Position numbers and translations under genes: made by a program
Shown here: one piece after another, positions 13,101 to 23,952 of the stretch
How the letters are laid out: the number at the start of each line of letters is the position of its first letter
How positions within the stretch are numbered: position 1 is the first letter of the stretch
The notes under the pieces: generated by a model
What the model was told of the DNA's origin: nothing
Databases searched by the model: none
The model's input: only the letters and a program-made list of their open reading frames with translations
DNA from: Rugalucina vietnamica
Lineage: Eukaryota; Mollusca; Bivalvia; Lucinida; Lucinidae
Reading direction: 5' to 3'
Assembly (NCBI GenBank): GCA_964017185.1
Contig: OZ024871.1
Coordinates: 59,571,226-59,635,225 of the forward strand
DNA length: 64,000 nucleotides

Positions 13101-15011
13101 TAAATGTATATGTCATATAAAAGTATGTGGCAATTCTCATCAGGATTGAAAGAGGATGAGATGGGTAGCCAGGGCCCCCAATATCATGGGGGGTGTCAAA
13201 AAATTCCATTTTCGATAGTTTTCGGTCTCCTGCTCCCAAACTAGCTCTTGTGCCAGGAAGCCGCTAGTACTACGACATAGATGTATAGTATATACAAGTA
13301 TGTGGCAAGTCTCATCAGGATTGAAAGAGGATGAGATGGGTAGCCAGGGCCTCCAATGTCATGGGGGGTCTCAAAAAATTCCATTTTCGAGAGTTTTCGC
13401 TTTCCTGCTCCCAAACTAGCTCTTGTGCCAGGAAGCCGCTAGTACTACGACATAGATGTATAGTATATACAAGTATGTGGCAAGTCTCATCAGGATTGAA
13501 AGAGGATGAGATGGGTAGCCAGACCCCCCACTATGTCAGAGGGGGGTGCAAAAAAATTATTTTCGATCTTTCTCGGTCTCTTGCTCCCAAACGAGCTCTT
13601 GTGCCAGGAAGCCGCTGATATTGCAATAAAGGTATATGATATATGAATGTATGTGGCAAGTCTCATCAGGATTGAAAGAGGATGAGGAGGGTAGCCAGGC
13701 CCCCCAACGGCTCTAGGGTCATATTTTCCTGTACAGAATTGGCTATTTTCGACACTTCTAGGTCTACTGCTCCGAAACTAGCTCTTGTGCCAGGAAGCGG
13801 CTAGTACTGTGATAAATGTATATGTTATATAAAAGTATGTGGCAAGTCTCATCAGGATTGAAAGAGGATGAGATGGGTAGCCAGGGCCCCCAATATCATG
13901 GGGGGTGTTAAAAAATTCCATTTTCGATAGTTTTCGGTCTCCTGCTCCCAAACTAGCTCTTGTGCCAGGAAGCCGCTAGTACTACGACATAGATGTATAG
14001 TATATACAAGTATGTGGCAAGTCTCATCAGGATTGAAAGAGGATGAGATGGGTAGCCAGGGCCCCCAATGCCATGGGGGGGTCTCAAAAATTCCATTTTC
14101 GAGAGTTTTCGGTTTCCTGCTCCCAAATTAGCTCTTGTGCCAGGAAGCCGCTAGTACTACGACATAGATGTATAGTATATACAAGTATGTGGCAAGTCTC
14201 ATCAGGATTGAAAGAGGATGAGATGGGTAGCCAGACCCCCCACTATGTCAGAGCGGGGTGCAAAAAAATTATTTTCGATCTTTTTCGGTCTCTTGCTCCC
14301 AAACTAGCTCTTGTGCCAGGAAGCCGCTGATATTGCAATAAAGGTATATGATATATAAATGTATGTGGCAAGTCTCATCAGGATTGAAAGAGGATGAGGA
14401 GGGTAGCCAGGCCCCCCAACGGCTCTAGGGTCATATTTTCCTTTACAGAATTGGCTATTTTCGACACTTCTAGGTCTACTGCTCCGAAACTAGCTCTTGT
14501 GCCAGGAAGCCGCTAGTACTGTGATAAATGTATATGTTATATAAAAGTATGTGGCAAGTCTCATCAGGATTGAAAGAGGATGAGATGGGTAGCCAGGGCC
14601 CCAATATCATGGGGGGTGTCAAAAAATTCCATTTTCGATAGTTTTCGGTCTCCTGCTCCCAAACTAGCTCTTGTGCCAGGAAGCCGCTAGTACTACGACA
14701 TAGATGTATAGTATATACAAGTATGTGGCAAGTCTCATTAGGATTGAAAGACGATGAGATGGGTAGCCAGGGCCCCCAATGTCATGGGGGGTGTCAAAAA
14801 TTCCATTTTCGAGAGTTTTCGGTTTCCTGCTCCCAAACTAGCTCTTGTGCCAGGAAGCCGCTAGTACTACGACATAGATGTATAGTATATACAAGTATGT
14901 GGCAAGTCTCATCAGGATTGAAAGAGGATGAGATGGGTAGCCAGACCCCCCACTATGTCAGAGGGGGGTGCAAAAAATATTTTCGATCTTTCTCGGTCTC
15001 TTGCTCCCAAA

Positions 15012-16103
15012 TATATACCGACCTAACAGCTGATAGAGACACTAATATGGACCTAAATATATATTACAAAGTCTTGGAATTGGGGATTTGCCTGTAGGTC
15101 GGCAGGTCGGCAGGTCGGCACCAATTTAAGTATGTGGCTATGTAAGGGTATAAAATATTCGGTGATGTTAACAAGATTAACTGTCGTCAAACCAAGTAGA
15201 TGTAGTCGGCAGGTCGGCACTAATATGGGCCTACATAGACATTATAAAGTATAATTATGGGGTGTGTCGGCAGGTCGGCACTAATATGGGCCTACATAGA
15301 CATTATAAAGTATAATTATGGGGTGCGACGCCGTCTTCGGGTAGTGGCCCTGTCATAACACGACGCCTGGGGGGGGGGGCAAGCCCCCCAACCCCTTGCA
15401 ACAGAATAGATACTCCATATCGGAGCACTGATAATAACCCTGCTGGATAGACACATGCCTGCCTACCTCTCAACCTCCCTAATATACCATATTGAAACGT
15501 ATTGGCATGGAGATGTGCCGGTAGGAGGGCAGGTCGGCAGGTCGGCACCTATTTAAGTATATGGCTATGCATATAAATATATATTTATATTTAGATCTGT
15601 CTTAGTACCGACCTGCCGACCTGCCGACCTACCGGCACTGGTCGGAAGTCAACGCCATCTTTTGGTAGTGGCCCTGTCATTAGACGACGCCTGGGGGGCA
15701 AGCCCCCAGACCCCCCGCAACAGAATAGATACTCCATATCGGGCATTGATAATAACCCTGCTGGATATACACATGCCTGCCTACCTGTCGACGTCCCGAA
15801 TATATTATATTGCAATGTATTGGCATGGGGACGTGCCGGTAGGAGGGCAGGTCGGAAGGTCGGCGGGTCGGCAGGTATGTGTATATGCAGCAGGGTTATT
15901 ATCAATGCCCGATATGGAGTATCTATTCTGTCGCGGGGGGTCTGGTGGGCTTGCCCCCCAGGCGTCGTCTAATGACAGGGCCACTACCAAAAGATGGCGT
16001 TGACTTCCGACCGGAACAAATATGGGCCTACATATACATTACAAAGTAATGTGGTGTTGTGTCGGTGTTTTTGTGGGGAGGGTCCCCAATACTGTACTTG
16101 AGC
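15012..16103. mobile_element. GTCGGCAG-rich fold-back module at the satellite inversion
   Basis: This ~1.1-kb segment separates satellite DNA in opposite orientations. It holds three copies of a ~140-225-bp unit with AGTGGCCCTGTCAT, ACGACGCCTGGGG, GCAAGCCCCC and AATAGATACTCCATATC. Two copies are direct (15,325-15,548 and 15,646-15,876) and one is inverted (15,873-16,010). Runs of the 8-bp word GTCGGCAG flank the copies at ~15,102-15,122, 15,208-15,222, 15,268-15,282, 15,530-15,548 and, reversed, 15,608-15,630. A second motif, AATATGGGCCTACATA, recurs near 15,223, 15,284 and 16,020. No transposase is present. A non-autonomous fold-back or Helitron-like element is possible, but no superfamily can be assigned from termini. 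Confidence 0.6.
15640..16013. repeat. Inverted repeat, arms ~145 bp
   Basis: The left arm is about 15,640-15,787 and the right arm about 15,870-16,013. They are near-perfect reverse complements, with shared words such as GTCGGAAGTCAACGCCATC and GATACTCCATATCGGGCA. The ~80-bp spacer holds CATTGGCATGGGGACGTG and more GTCGG words. The transcript or single strand could form a long hairpin. Confidence 0.85.
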
Positions 16104-17164
16104 CGTAGTACTAGCGGCTTCCTGGCACAAGAGCTAGTTTGGGAGCAGGAGACCGAAAACTATCGAAAATGGAATTTTTTGACACCCCCCATGATATTGG
16201 GGGCCCTGGCTACCCATCTCATCCTCTTTCAATCCTGATGAGACTTGCCACATACTTTTATATAACATATACATTTATCACAGTACTAGCGGCTTCCAGG
16301 CACAAGAGCTAGTTTCGGAGCAGTAGACCTAGAAGTGTCGAAAATAGCCAATTCTGTACAGGAAAATATGACCCTAGAGCCGTTGGGGGGCCTGGCTACC
16401 CTCCTCATCCTCTTTAAATCCTGATGAGACTTGCCACATACATTCATATATCATATACCTTTATTGCAATATCAGCGGCTTCCTGGCACAAGAGCTAGTT
16501 TGGGAGCAAGAGACCGAGAAAGATCGAAAATAATTTTTTGCACCCCCCTCTCACATAGTGGGGGGTCTGGCTACCCATCTCATCCTCTTTCAATCCTGAT
16601 GAGACTTGCCACATACTTGTATATACTATACATCTATGTCGTAGTACTAGCGGCTTCCTGGCACAAGAGCTAGTTTGGGAGCAGGAAACCGAAAACTCTC
16701 GAAAATGGAATTTTTGAGACCCCCCATGACATTGGGGGCCCTGGCTACCCATCTCATCCTCTTTCAATCCTGATGAGACTTGCCACATACTTGTATATAC
16801 TATACATCTATGTCGTAGTACTAGCGGCTTCCTGGCACAAGAGCTAGTTTGGGAGCAGGAGACCGAAAACTATCGAAAATGGAATTTTTTGACACCCCCA
16901 TGATATTGGGGGCCCTGGCTACCCATCTCATCCTCTTTCAATCCTGATGAGACTTGCCACATACTTTTATATAACATATACATTTATCACAGTACTAGCG
17001 GCTTCCTGGCACAAGAGCTAGTTTCGGAGCAGTAGACCTAGAAGTGTCGAAAATAGCCAATTCTGTACAGGAAAATATGACCCTAGAGCCGTTGGGGGGC
17101 CTGGCTACCCTCCTCATCCTCTTTCAATCCTAATGAGACTTGCCACACACATTCATATATCATC
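16104..17164 (-). repeat. Inverted continuation of the tetrameric satellite
   Basis: Read on the minus strand, this segment contains monomers in the order A-B-C-D-A-B with the same diagnostic words as the left array. The last A monomer ends at ATTCATATAT near 17,164. Sequence similarity to the left array is very high, so the inversion is young relative to divergence at the right edge. Confidence 0.92.
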
Positions 17165-17349
17165 ATTTAAAGAACCATAGACACAAACCATAATGTCCGG
17201 ATGGTTTGGTTTGCCTTATTCTAAAAATCGTGGCCAGCACGTTTCTATGGGGACACGCTCAAAAAATGTCTTACAAAATTTTATTGCTTTAAATAGAAAA
17301 TCAATAATTAAGATTTTAAACTCGAAAACAAACAAAAATCTTGTACAAC
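17165..17349. other. Low-copy spacer inside the satellite edge
   Basis: About 185 bp of AT-rich DNA without monomer similarity lies between the homogeneous inverted array and the diverged monomers. No coding potential or RNA gene is recognisable. Confidence 0.5.
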
Positions 17350-18250
17350 ACGTTCACAGTATAAGCCGAATGCTGGCAAAAGAGCTGGCTTGGGGGCTGA
17401 AGTTAGTGATTTTTTTTGAAATCATTATTTGGATACCCCTCTGATATTTGGCACCCTGCCTACCCTTCTCATCCTCTTTCAATCATAATAAGACTTGCCT
17501 CGTCCCTTCATACAACATCTACCTATATGGTGGTATAAGCGGTTTAGTGGCACAAGAGCTGGTTTGGGGTCTAGAGATCGAGAAATGTTTAAAACAGCAC
17601 TTTGGACAATCTACTGACTTTTGGCGCCCTGGCTATTATTCTCATCATTTTCCAATCCTTAGGAGACTTGTTTAAGGCCTTCTTAGAACATACGCTTATA
17701 TCGCAGTATATGCGGCTTGGTGGCACAAGAGCTGGTTTGGGGGCTGGAGATCGAGAAATGTTGAAAACAGCATTATGGACACCCCTCTGATATTTGGCGC
17801 CATGTCTATCCATCTCATCCTCTTTCAATTCTGATGAGACTTGCAACAAAACTTCATAGAACATATACCTATATTCAAACATAAGCGGCTTGCTGGCACA
17901 AGAGCTGGTTTGGGAGCAGGAGACCGAGGAATATCAAAAACCGCATTTTAGACACCCCCCTCTGACTTGACTACCCTTCGGATCCTCTTTCAATCCTGAT
18001 GAAATTTGCCACAAACCTCTATAGAACATTTATCTATATCGCAGTATAAGCGGCATGCTGGCACAAGAGCTGGTTTTGGAACAGAATCTCGAGAAATATT
18101 GAAAGAAACATTTTGACCCCCCCCCCCTCTGACTTTTGTCGCCCAGACTACTGAGGCTTACCACAAACCTTCATACAACATGTATCTATATTGCAGTATA
18201 AGCTGCTTGCCTAAATAAGAGCTATTACGGGAGCAGGATTTGTTTTGACA
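17350..18250 (-). repeat. Diverged single-monomer edge of the satellite
   Basis: Five to six monomers at ~175-bp spacing are recognised by GGCACAAGAGCTGGTTTGG-like words near 17,371, 17,550, 17,720, 17,895 and 18,060, and by CTCATCCTCTTTCAATC-like words near 17,467, 17,815 and 17,975. They differ strongly from one another and from types A-D and show no four-step order. This is the expected picture of old monomers left outside the zone of homogenisation. Confidence 0.8.
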
Positions 18251-18633
18251 TGAACCACTTTTACTGGGCAGGTCCAGATGAAATTTTCATCCAACTTTTT
18301 TTTTCTTCTGCTAGATGAAATTTTCACCGGATGAAATTTTCATCCAACTTGACGGTTTTGGAACAGAATCTCGAGAAATATTGAAAGAAACATTTTGACC
18401 CCCCCCCTCTAACTTTTGTCGCCCAGACTACTGAGGCTTACCACAAACCTTCATACAACATGTATCTATATTGCAGTATAAGCTGCTTGCCTAAATAAGA
18501 GCTATTACGGGAGCAGGATTTGTTTTGACATGAACCACTTTTACTGGGCAGGTCCAGATGAAATTTTCATCCAACTTTTTTTTTCTTCTGCTAGATGAAA
18601 TTTTCACCGGATGAAATTTTCATCCAACTTGAC
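18072..18633. repeat. Tandem duplication, 282 + 280 bp
   Basis: The block 18,072-18,353 is repeated at 18,354-18,633. I saw only a shorter C-run and a G-to-A change between the copies. Each copy starts inside a degenerate satellite monomer and ends with three GATGAAATTTTCA words, one part of a near-palindrome. The duplication therefore captured the edge of the satellite plus neighbouring DNA. Confidence 0.92.
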
Positions 18634-19475
18634 GCCGGTGTTTTTTTCGAGCGTTTATATTGCCTTGTTGACTGGTTTGCTATAATACGAGGATTTTAAC
18701 GGTGTAATTTCGAAAAACCAATCTTCATCGTCGTCTGCATTTGTAAATTGTGTATTTATCTTATATTTTTACATTTTGGAAACAAATATGATCTGAAATA
18801 GGATATATGGAAATATGTTTGACAAAGAAAAATGTTCAGCCGAAAAAAGAAAAAGAAAGTACAAATTTCCCGACATCTGAACGACACATTGTCTGCGCAT
18901 GCGGACAAAAATGTCTGCGCCCAACATTAATGGCCGCCTAACCGTCGGTTTTGTTCGGTAAGGTATGTAGATTTTTTATTCTAAATTTCTTACGTACGTT
19001 TATCCTAAAGCAAACACACATGTGTGTTTGCTATTATTTTGCTGAAACTGGCTTACCTGTAAAAAGTCAGCCATGCGTATGCGTAAATCAAGATTTCATC
19101 GTAGCTTTGTGGTAATCCAAAACAATAAACAACCTTTTAATTTAATAACAATGGATAGATTAGTATTGAAACTTCCATTACGACAAAGATTAGCATATAA
19201 TGTACAATGGTGATAGTTTTCCTCTTTTTGATAAGCCTATTAATTTTATTTATTTATTCATTTTATTTTTATTTTTTTTTTTAATTTTTTTTTAACAAAA
19301 GATGATTTTCCAATAAACTTCAATTGTCAAACTTATAATTAGATTTCTAATTCATTTAATTGCAAATTAAATAAGAAAGCTTGTTAGAAAATCTCATACA
19401 GCCGTCGTGCCGATAGCCAATACCTGTAGCACTGGCTATCCGCATGACAGTCGGGCCGATAACGCCGCTTATCGG
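18634..19475. other. Low-copy AT-rich spacer
   Basis: No supported reading frame. It holds a possible promoter at 18,885-18,963, a T/A-rich stretch at 19,240-19,300 and, from ~19,398, degenerate CGTCGTGCCGATA words that lead into the fold-back element on the right. Confidence 0.5.
18885..18963 (+). promoter_or_regulatory. Possible TATA-less promoter with first splice donor
   Basis: TGCGCATGCGGA (18,893-18,904) resembles an NRF-1 site and is followed by a second TCTGCGC word. AATGGCCGCC (18,929-18,938) is YY1-like. TTCG followed by GTAAGGTATG at 18,958 fits a splice donor. No downstream exon was identified. The call rests on motif clustering only. Confidence 0.2.
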
Positions 19476-19997
19476 CACGACCGTCGTGCGGATAACCTGC
19501 GTTATCGGCACGACCGTCGTGCGGATACTAGCCTCAGCCTTAATTAGCAATATTCATACATGTGATACCTCCCTCATCATCAGGGAGACTCCAGGAAACG
19601 AGCCATGAAATTTGTAAAAATTCCTCTAAAATGTACAACTTTTTCAACAAAATTCAAAATCTCCCTGAAATGAATCAGGAATTTTCTTATATATTCTATA
19701 CATTTTTGAAAAATCTCCCTGAAATGAAAGAAAAATCTCCCTCGTTTCGTATGAATATTAGCGGTGACAAGTATAAAAAAGAGTAACAGAGGCTTGTGAG
19801 TTGTGATAAAAGTTAAACTTCAAAAAATATATTTATAGTACAACTATTGATTTTTGAAAAATAAGAAGAAAAATATTGAAATGCCTCCCTGATGATGAGG
19901 GAGGTATCACATGTATGAATATTGCTAATTAAGGCTGAGGCTAGTATCCGCACGACGGTCGTACCGATAACGCAGCTTATCCGCACGACGGTCGTTA
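19476..19997. mobile_element. CG-rich fold-back element
   Basis: Arms of ~113 bp (19,476-19,588 and 19,885-19,997) are near-perfect reverse complements. Outer parts are tandem CGACCGTCGTGCGGATA words. Middle parts share CTAGCCTCAGCCTTAATTAG. Inner ends carry CTCCCTCATCATCAGGGAG, itself nearly self-complementary. The ~296-bp interior repeats ATCTCCCTGAAATGAA and has no convincing gene. More degenerate GCCGATA words extend left to ~19,398. This is a non-autonomous fold-back element of unassigned class. No target duplication was identified. Confidence 0.75.
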
Positions 19998-20028
19998 TAT
20001 ATAAGAGGGTCTCAATGGGGTACCTCTG

Positions 20029-20127
20029 AAATCGCTAATCAGTTAAATTTGGGTACAAAAATCGCTAATTAGTGAAATTTGGCCAACAAATCGCTAATCA
20101 GTAAAAAATTCGCCAAATCAGTAAAAT
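20029..20127 (+). repeat. Short tandem repeat, ~27-bp unit
   Basis: About four imperfect copies of AATCGCTAATCAGTAAATTT with variable joins lie immediately left of the palindrome's outer boundary at 20,158. Confidence 0.65.
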
Positions 20128-20157
20128 AGCTTTAATGTAATGATGTTGAATTTCAAG

Positions 20158-20832
20158 ATAATTTTACTGGCATACAGGTTATTATTTTTTCTTTATCAGT
20201 ATATATTTAAAGGCATGTCAGAAGCGGAAAAGGATTAAGCTACTGCTCCATGTAAAATAGCATGAATGAAAATATCTATTATATACATATGGAATAAAGT
20301 TAGGGAACACGTTAAGGTCTTTGGAATAAGTCCAATTTCCTGTTTTCTGGTGATACTGATTTTTTATCACATGTATGTCATATTGTGGCCTAGCTATATG
20401 TATGTCAAATTATTTAAGTTCGCAACATTTTTTTCTTTGTACTACGGATGATACAATATGCCATGTTTGAAAAACTCCACTTTTACTGAATACGAGTTGC
20501 CTTTTTGCTTCTGCACTCCGTAAAGCTCGGAAAGCGAAACATGCAATAAATGTTGAATCTGGTCATTCTCAAAGAATAAACGACTTTGAATCTTAATTCA
20601 TGTTTTATCGCCAAATCACATAATCATACAGTATCTTCAGTTTGCATAGATTTCTGCGGAAAGCAAAAGTCTTGAATTTTTGCAAATAATGCCGAAAAAG
20701 AATAAATAATTCGGCTATAAAGCTATTGCCAAGGAAGAGGTGCAAAAACATGCGTGCAAATGTAACACTTAAACTGAGCGCAACTGATATACTTTTCAGC
20801 ACAAAAATGAATTATGAGCGCAAAATATACTG
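20158..20832. other. Left palindrome arm, outer low-copy DNA
   Basis: AT-rich sequence without a supported gene. Short open frames here lack codon structure or family similarity. The mirror image lies at 30,935-31,610. Confidence 0.5.
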
Positions 20833-20866
20833 CAAAATGGACTTCCGGTTTTGAAAATGGTGGAAG
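20833..20866 (+). promoter_or_regulatory. Possible internal LINE promoter, left arm
   Basis: Two AAAATGG words (YY1-like) flank ACTTCCGG (ETS-like) about 240-270 bp upstream of ORF1. L1-type 5' untranslated regions commonly use a YY1 site near the element's 5' end, so this may mark the element start. Confidence 0.3.
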
Positions 20867-21104
20867 AAGATATTTCAAATTTTACTTTCTAATTTCGACA
20901 ATAGTACGCAGCTCCTGGTGAAAATATAGAAGATCTGGATAAATAAGAGATAAGAACTGTGTGTAAGAGATCAGATTCTGTTATTGACTGGTGTTTATCA
21001 TCTACCACTGAAGGAACAAAAGGCCTCTTATCAGTGTTTATATAAACAGATAGCAGTTGTTCGAGAGGGACTATAGTACTCGAAACATCAATTGACTCAG
21101 AGAT

Positions 21105-22161
21105 ATGCCAGCAAATGCTCAACCTGTTGCCAAACCAGTAACTAGAAGAGCCAGTATGATAGAAAGTTCAGCTCAATCAACTAGTTCTGACAGTTCGGCC
21201 TCTTCAGTTCCAAAAACTGACAAACAGAAAATCTTAAAAGAAAGCACTGAAAGTAAAGATAAAAAGGAAAGTAAAGAAGCAGGGGTTAACAAAGACAGTA
21301 AAGATAAATCCAGTAAAACTGAAGAACAATCCAAAGTAGACATGACTGCGGAACTCAACTCCTTCAGGAAAGATTTAGGTAAAATGTTGCTGGAGAGCGA
21401 AAAAAGGATGAGTAACCTGATCAAAGAAAGTGAGAATAGAATGTCTGAGAAACTGAATAAAATAGAACATAACTTTTCTACAAAGATAAATGAATTAAGA
21501 GAAGAAATGAAGAATGAAATGAAAAATGTTAAGGAAGAGGTTGAGAACACTAAGGTCAAGGTTAACACAGAGGTCAGCACTATGAAAGAAACTGTAGCAG
21601 CTGTAGAGAAAAGTGTTCAAGACAGTTCAGATAGAGTGTCAACTTTAGAAAAAAGTCAAGAGGAGAAAATAAAAGCAGCAACAGAAAAGTTAGATGAAAA
21701 GATTGTAGAAGCTGAAGTTGTTAGAAAAACAAGACAGGAAATATAACTTGCTGTTTTACGGTTTTCCTGAAGAAAGTGGGGAGAATGTCTATGAAGTGAT
21801 AAGACAAAGCCTAATACATGATCTGAAGTTAGACGAAGAGGGTGTCCGCAATATGTATTTTGCGGCCGGTCATAGAGTCCCGACAAAGGCGGCCAGTCCA
21901 AAGCCAATAATCATCCGTTGTACTTCCTTGGAGGACAGAGATCTAATACTTTCTGAATCTAAGAATTATGGTGGGTTAAAGAAAAGAGTTGTTATAGACT
22001 GGCCAAAAGACATGAAAGAGGAAAGAAGTAGACTTGCTAAAATAGCATATGAAATAAGAAAATCTGAAAAGCAACAAACTAGAATAAAAGACAAGGGACT
22101 TGAAGTATTTCTAGAGGTGAGAAAGGATGAAACAGAGAAGTGGAAGAAAAGAGCTGTTTAA
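21105..22161 (+). pseudogene. LINE ORF1 (L1/Tx1-type RNA-binding protein), frameshifted, left arm
   Basis: Two overlapping frames together resemble one ORF1 protein. The first (21,105-21,746) starts MPANAQPVAKP, has a Ser/Lys/Glu-rich stretch to about residue 75, then a long Lys/Glu coiled coil. The second (from ~21,718, stop at 22,161, +1 frame) has the RRM-like core around KYNLLFYGFPEE and PIIIRCTSLEDRDLIL. Its C-terminal part around VVIDWPKDMKEERSRLAKIA resembles the L1 ORF1 C-terminal domain. Such proteins trimerise through the coiled coil and coat LINE RNA in cytoplasmic ribonucleoprotein. The frames overlap by 29 nt, consistent with one single-base indel near 21,715. The same lesion is present in the right arm. 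The downstream ORF2 is remote and truncated, so the copy is inactive. Confidence 0.8.
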
Positions 22162-23679
22162 TGTGAAAAGACTGAGAGAAACTAACTACATTTATCATCT
22201 AGAACAATTCATAAATAATAAAACCTTTGTCAGTTATAAATTGAGAACTCTTTATGAATAAACAAAAAGTGGTAGTTTTATTGAAATGGTAAATTTATGC
22301 ACTTTTACAGCCTTGTGTTTACTGGCCCTATCAGGCTTTTACTTCTTGGTAAACTATTTTGTATTTCATTATCGATTTTGAAATGTATATTAATCTAGAC
22401 AGGCACAAAAATTAAATTTTTGAGACATTTTGCAAAATAAGTATAGAGCTCCAAGTTTGAGGTCCTTGGAGTAAGGAAAAATTTTGATCAAATCTTAGCA
22501 TCTATCACAGTGATTTACTAGCAATAATCGTGATTCAAAAGTGTTACTAACATGTGGCAAATCTACAAATCCAATGAAACTAAACATTTATGTGTTTTTA
22601 CTTGAAAAAATGTAAGAGTAAAAGCTTGTTATAGCTTTGAGAATAGTTTGTGTTTGAACAGTTGTAATGTTTATATTATTTGACAATTACTTTTGATATG
22701 CGGGGCCAAGTAGGTCAGTCGTGTCCCAGGGTAAAATACAAAACCGTAAATAAAAGTAAGACGAGTTACCGTTTGTAAATACTGCTAAAACACGGACTGT
22801 GCCGGTCCGTGAATACAATTGGTTGTCGTCAAAAAGAGAATTTTCTTCATATATTCCTGTTTCGGGTTTGAGAAAATATAACTAAAAGTTCAATAAGACA
22901 TGGATGAAGGACGGATCTTAAATATTTACCTTTAGAATCATTTTTCTGTATTAGATGAATGATGGAACGAAATGGCAATAATTAGGTACGGTCTTTTACC
23001 GAAGTAAGCGTTCTTTAGATTGTGATCATAGTAAACAAAGTTGAGAAATGAGGTCAAATTACATGTCAAAATTAGCATGTTTGGAAGATCAAGCACAGGA
23101 GATATGTATCAAGGTTAGTTTTGGATACGTAAGCGTACATGTACTGAGATCATTCTCATTATGATACATGGCCATGACACTCTCGTTACAACGATTCTTG
23201 GCAAATCAGAACCTAATACTGAACAGTTTACTTGCCATAAAAGACATGGCATGCATAATGACAATATATTCTGCAGTCATATTGGATTCCAGACTTAATT
23301 AAAAATGCCTGATAGTGAAAGCCATCACATATTTGTTTCGGCATTATCCTTATGAGATTGATCTGTACATGTAGTGTTTGCACAACGCCAAATGGAAGTT
23401 TTTCTTCTGTTCTGTGTCTTTAAATAAATAAAAATGACCTTTAGAGTAGTTATACTGATATTTAGAATAGAAATTCAACACATTCAGTGTTAGTAGTAAT
23501 GTTTCAAATTTTGAATAAACCCACATTCATAAGCTGTTTAAGTACCTGGTACTTTGTATTGTATCATTTATTGTTATTTTGTAGATATACCCGAGTAATT
23601 CAATTCAATAGTTTCTTTGTGGGTATCATAGTTTCATGTTTACGGAGCTAATAGTGTACCTATATAGCATAAATAACAA

Positions 23680-23952
23680 CAGGAAAGCATGTTCATGAAA
23701 TGTATACCCCCTTTTACCCCACTTTTATATAGTAGAACTGGGGTCTGCAGGGGTACACCTATTTTTAATATTTTTGGTCTGGGACATGGACTGAGGGTAC
23801 TCTTTGGAGCTGCCTCAGCGAGGCGGTTCTAACCTGTACACGCGGTGTGTTTTGGGTGGTAAAAGTGAAAATATCAGCATCTTTCTGATTTTTCAATTAT
23901 GACAGCTGAAAAAAATCTCTGTATATTGCATGGACAGGTTTTCATAATGATC
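23680..23952 (+). repeat. Dispersed ~275-bp repeat, copy R1 (left arm)
   Basis: Starts CAGGAAAGCATGTTCATG and ends TTTTCATAATGA. Internal words shared with R2 are CCCCACTTTTATATAG, ACTGGGGT, GAGGCGGTT and TTGCATGG. Divergence from R2 looks like roughly a quarter of positions by eye. The GCCTC/GAGGC hairpin near 23,809-23,828 is conserved. The mirror copy is at 27,815-28,087. Confidence 0.75.

Larger units (their letters stand above)
1..15011 (+). repeat. Tetrameric higher-order satellite array (~711-bp HOR)
   Basis: Monomers begin at GTATGTGGCAAG, for example at 17, 193, 378, 553, 727, 904, 1090, 1265 and 1441. They cycle through four types. A (~186 bp) has GAGGAGGG and CCCCCCAACGGC. B (~175 bp) has CCCCCAATATCATGGGGGG. 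C (~174 bp) has CCCCCAATGTCATGGGG and GTCTC. D (~176 bp) has CCCCCCACTATGTCAG. The full cycle is about 711 bp and repeats roughly 20 times. Irregular registers occur: B is missing before 1803, D is missing before 2688, a C-C-D run lies at 10,847-11,340 and a D-D pair at 11,900-12,190. The array stops inside a D monomer at 15,011. All monomers share CTCATCAGGATTGAAAGAGG and a GCTCTTGTGCCAGGAAGC block. HOR organisation of this kind is typical of centromeric or heterochromatic satellites. A centromeric role is not shown here. Confidence 0.95.

Noticed and set aside
1-15100. Recurrent open frames starting MWQVSSGLKEDEMGSQ in the satellite
   Set aside because: They arise because C and D monomers are near multiples of three. 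They start and stop at fixed monomer positions, are broken in types A and B, and show no protein-level constraint.
16420-16620. CTGATGAG on the minus-sense satellite as a hammerhead ribozyme core
   Set aside because: The downstream GAAA words are ~100 nt away and no stem II can be drawn between them and the core.
21700-21750. Programmed frameshift in LINE ORF1
   Set aside because: The required shift is +1/-2 and no standard slippery heptamer is present. A simple indel is more likely.
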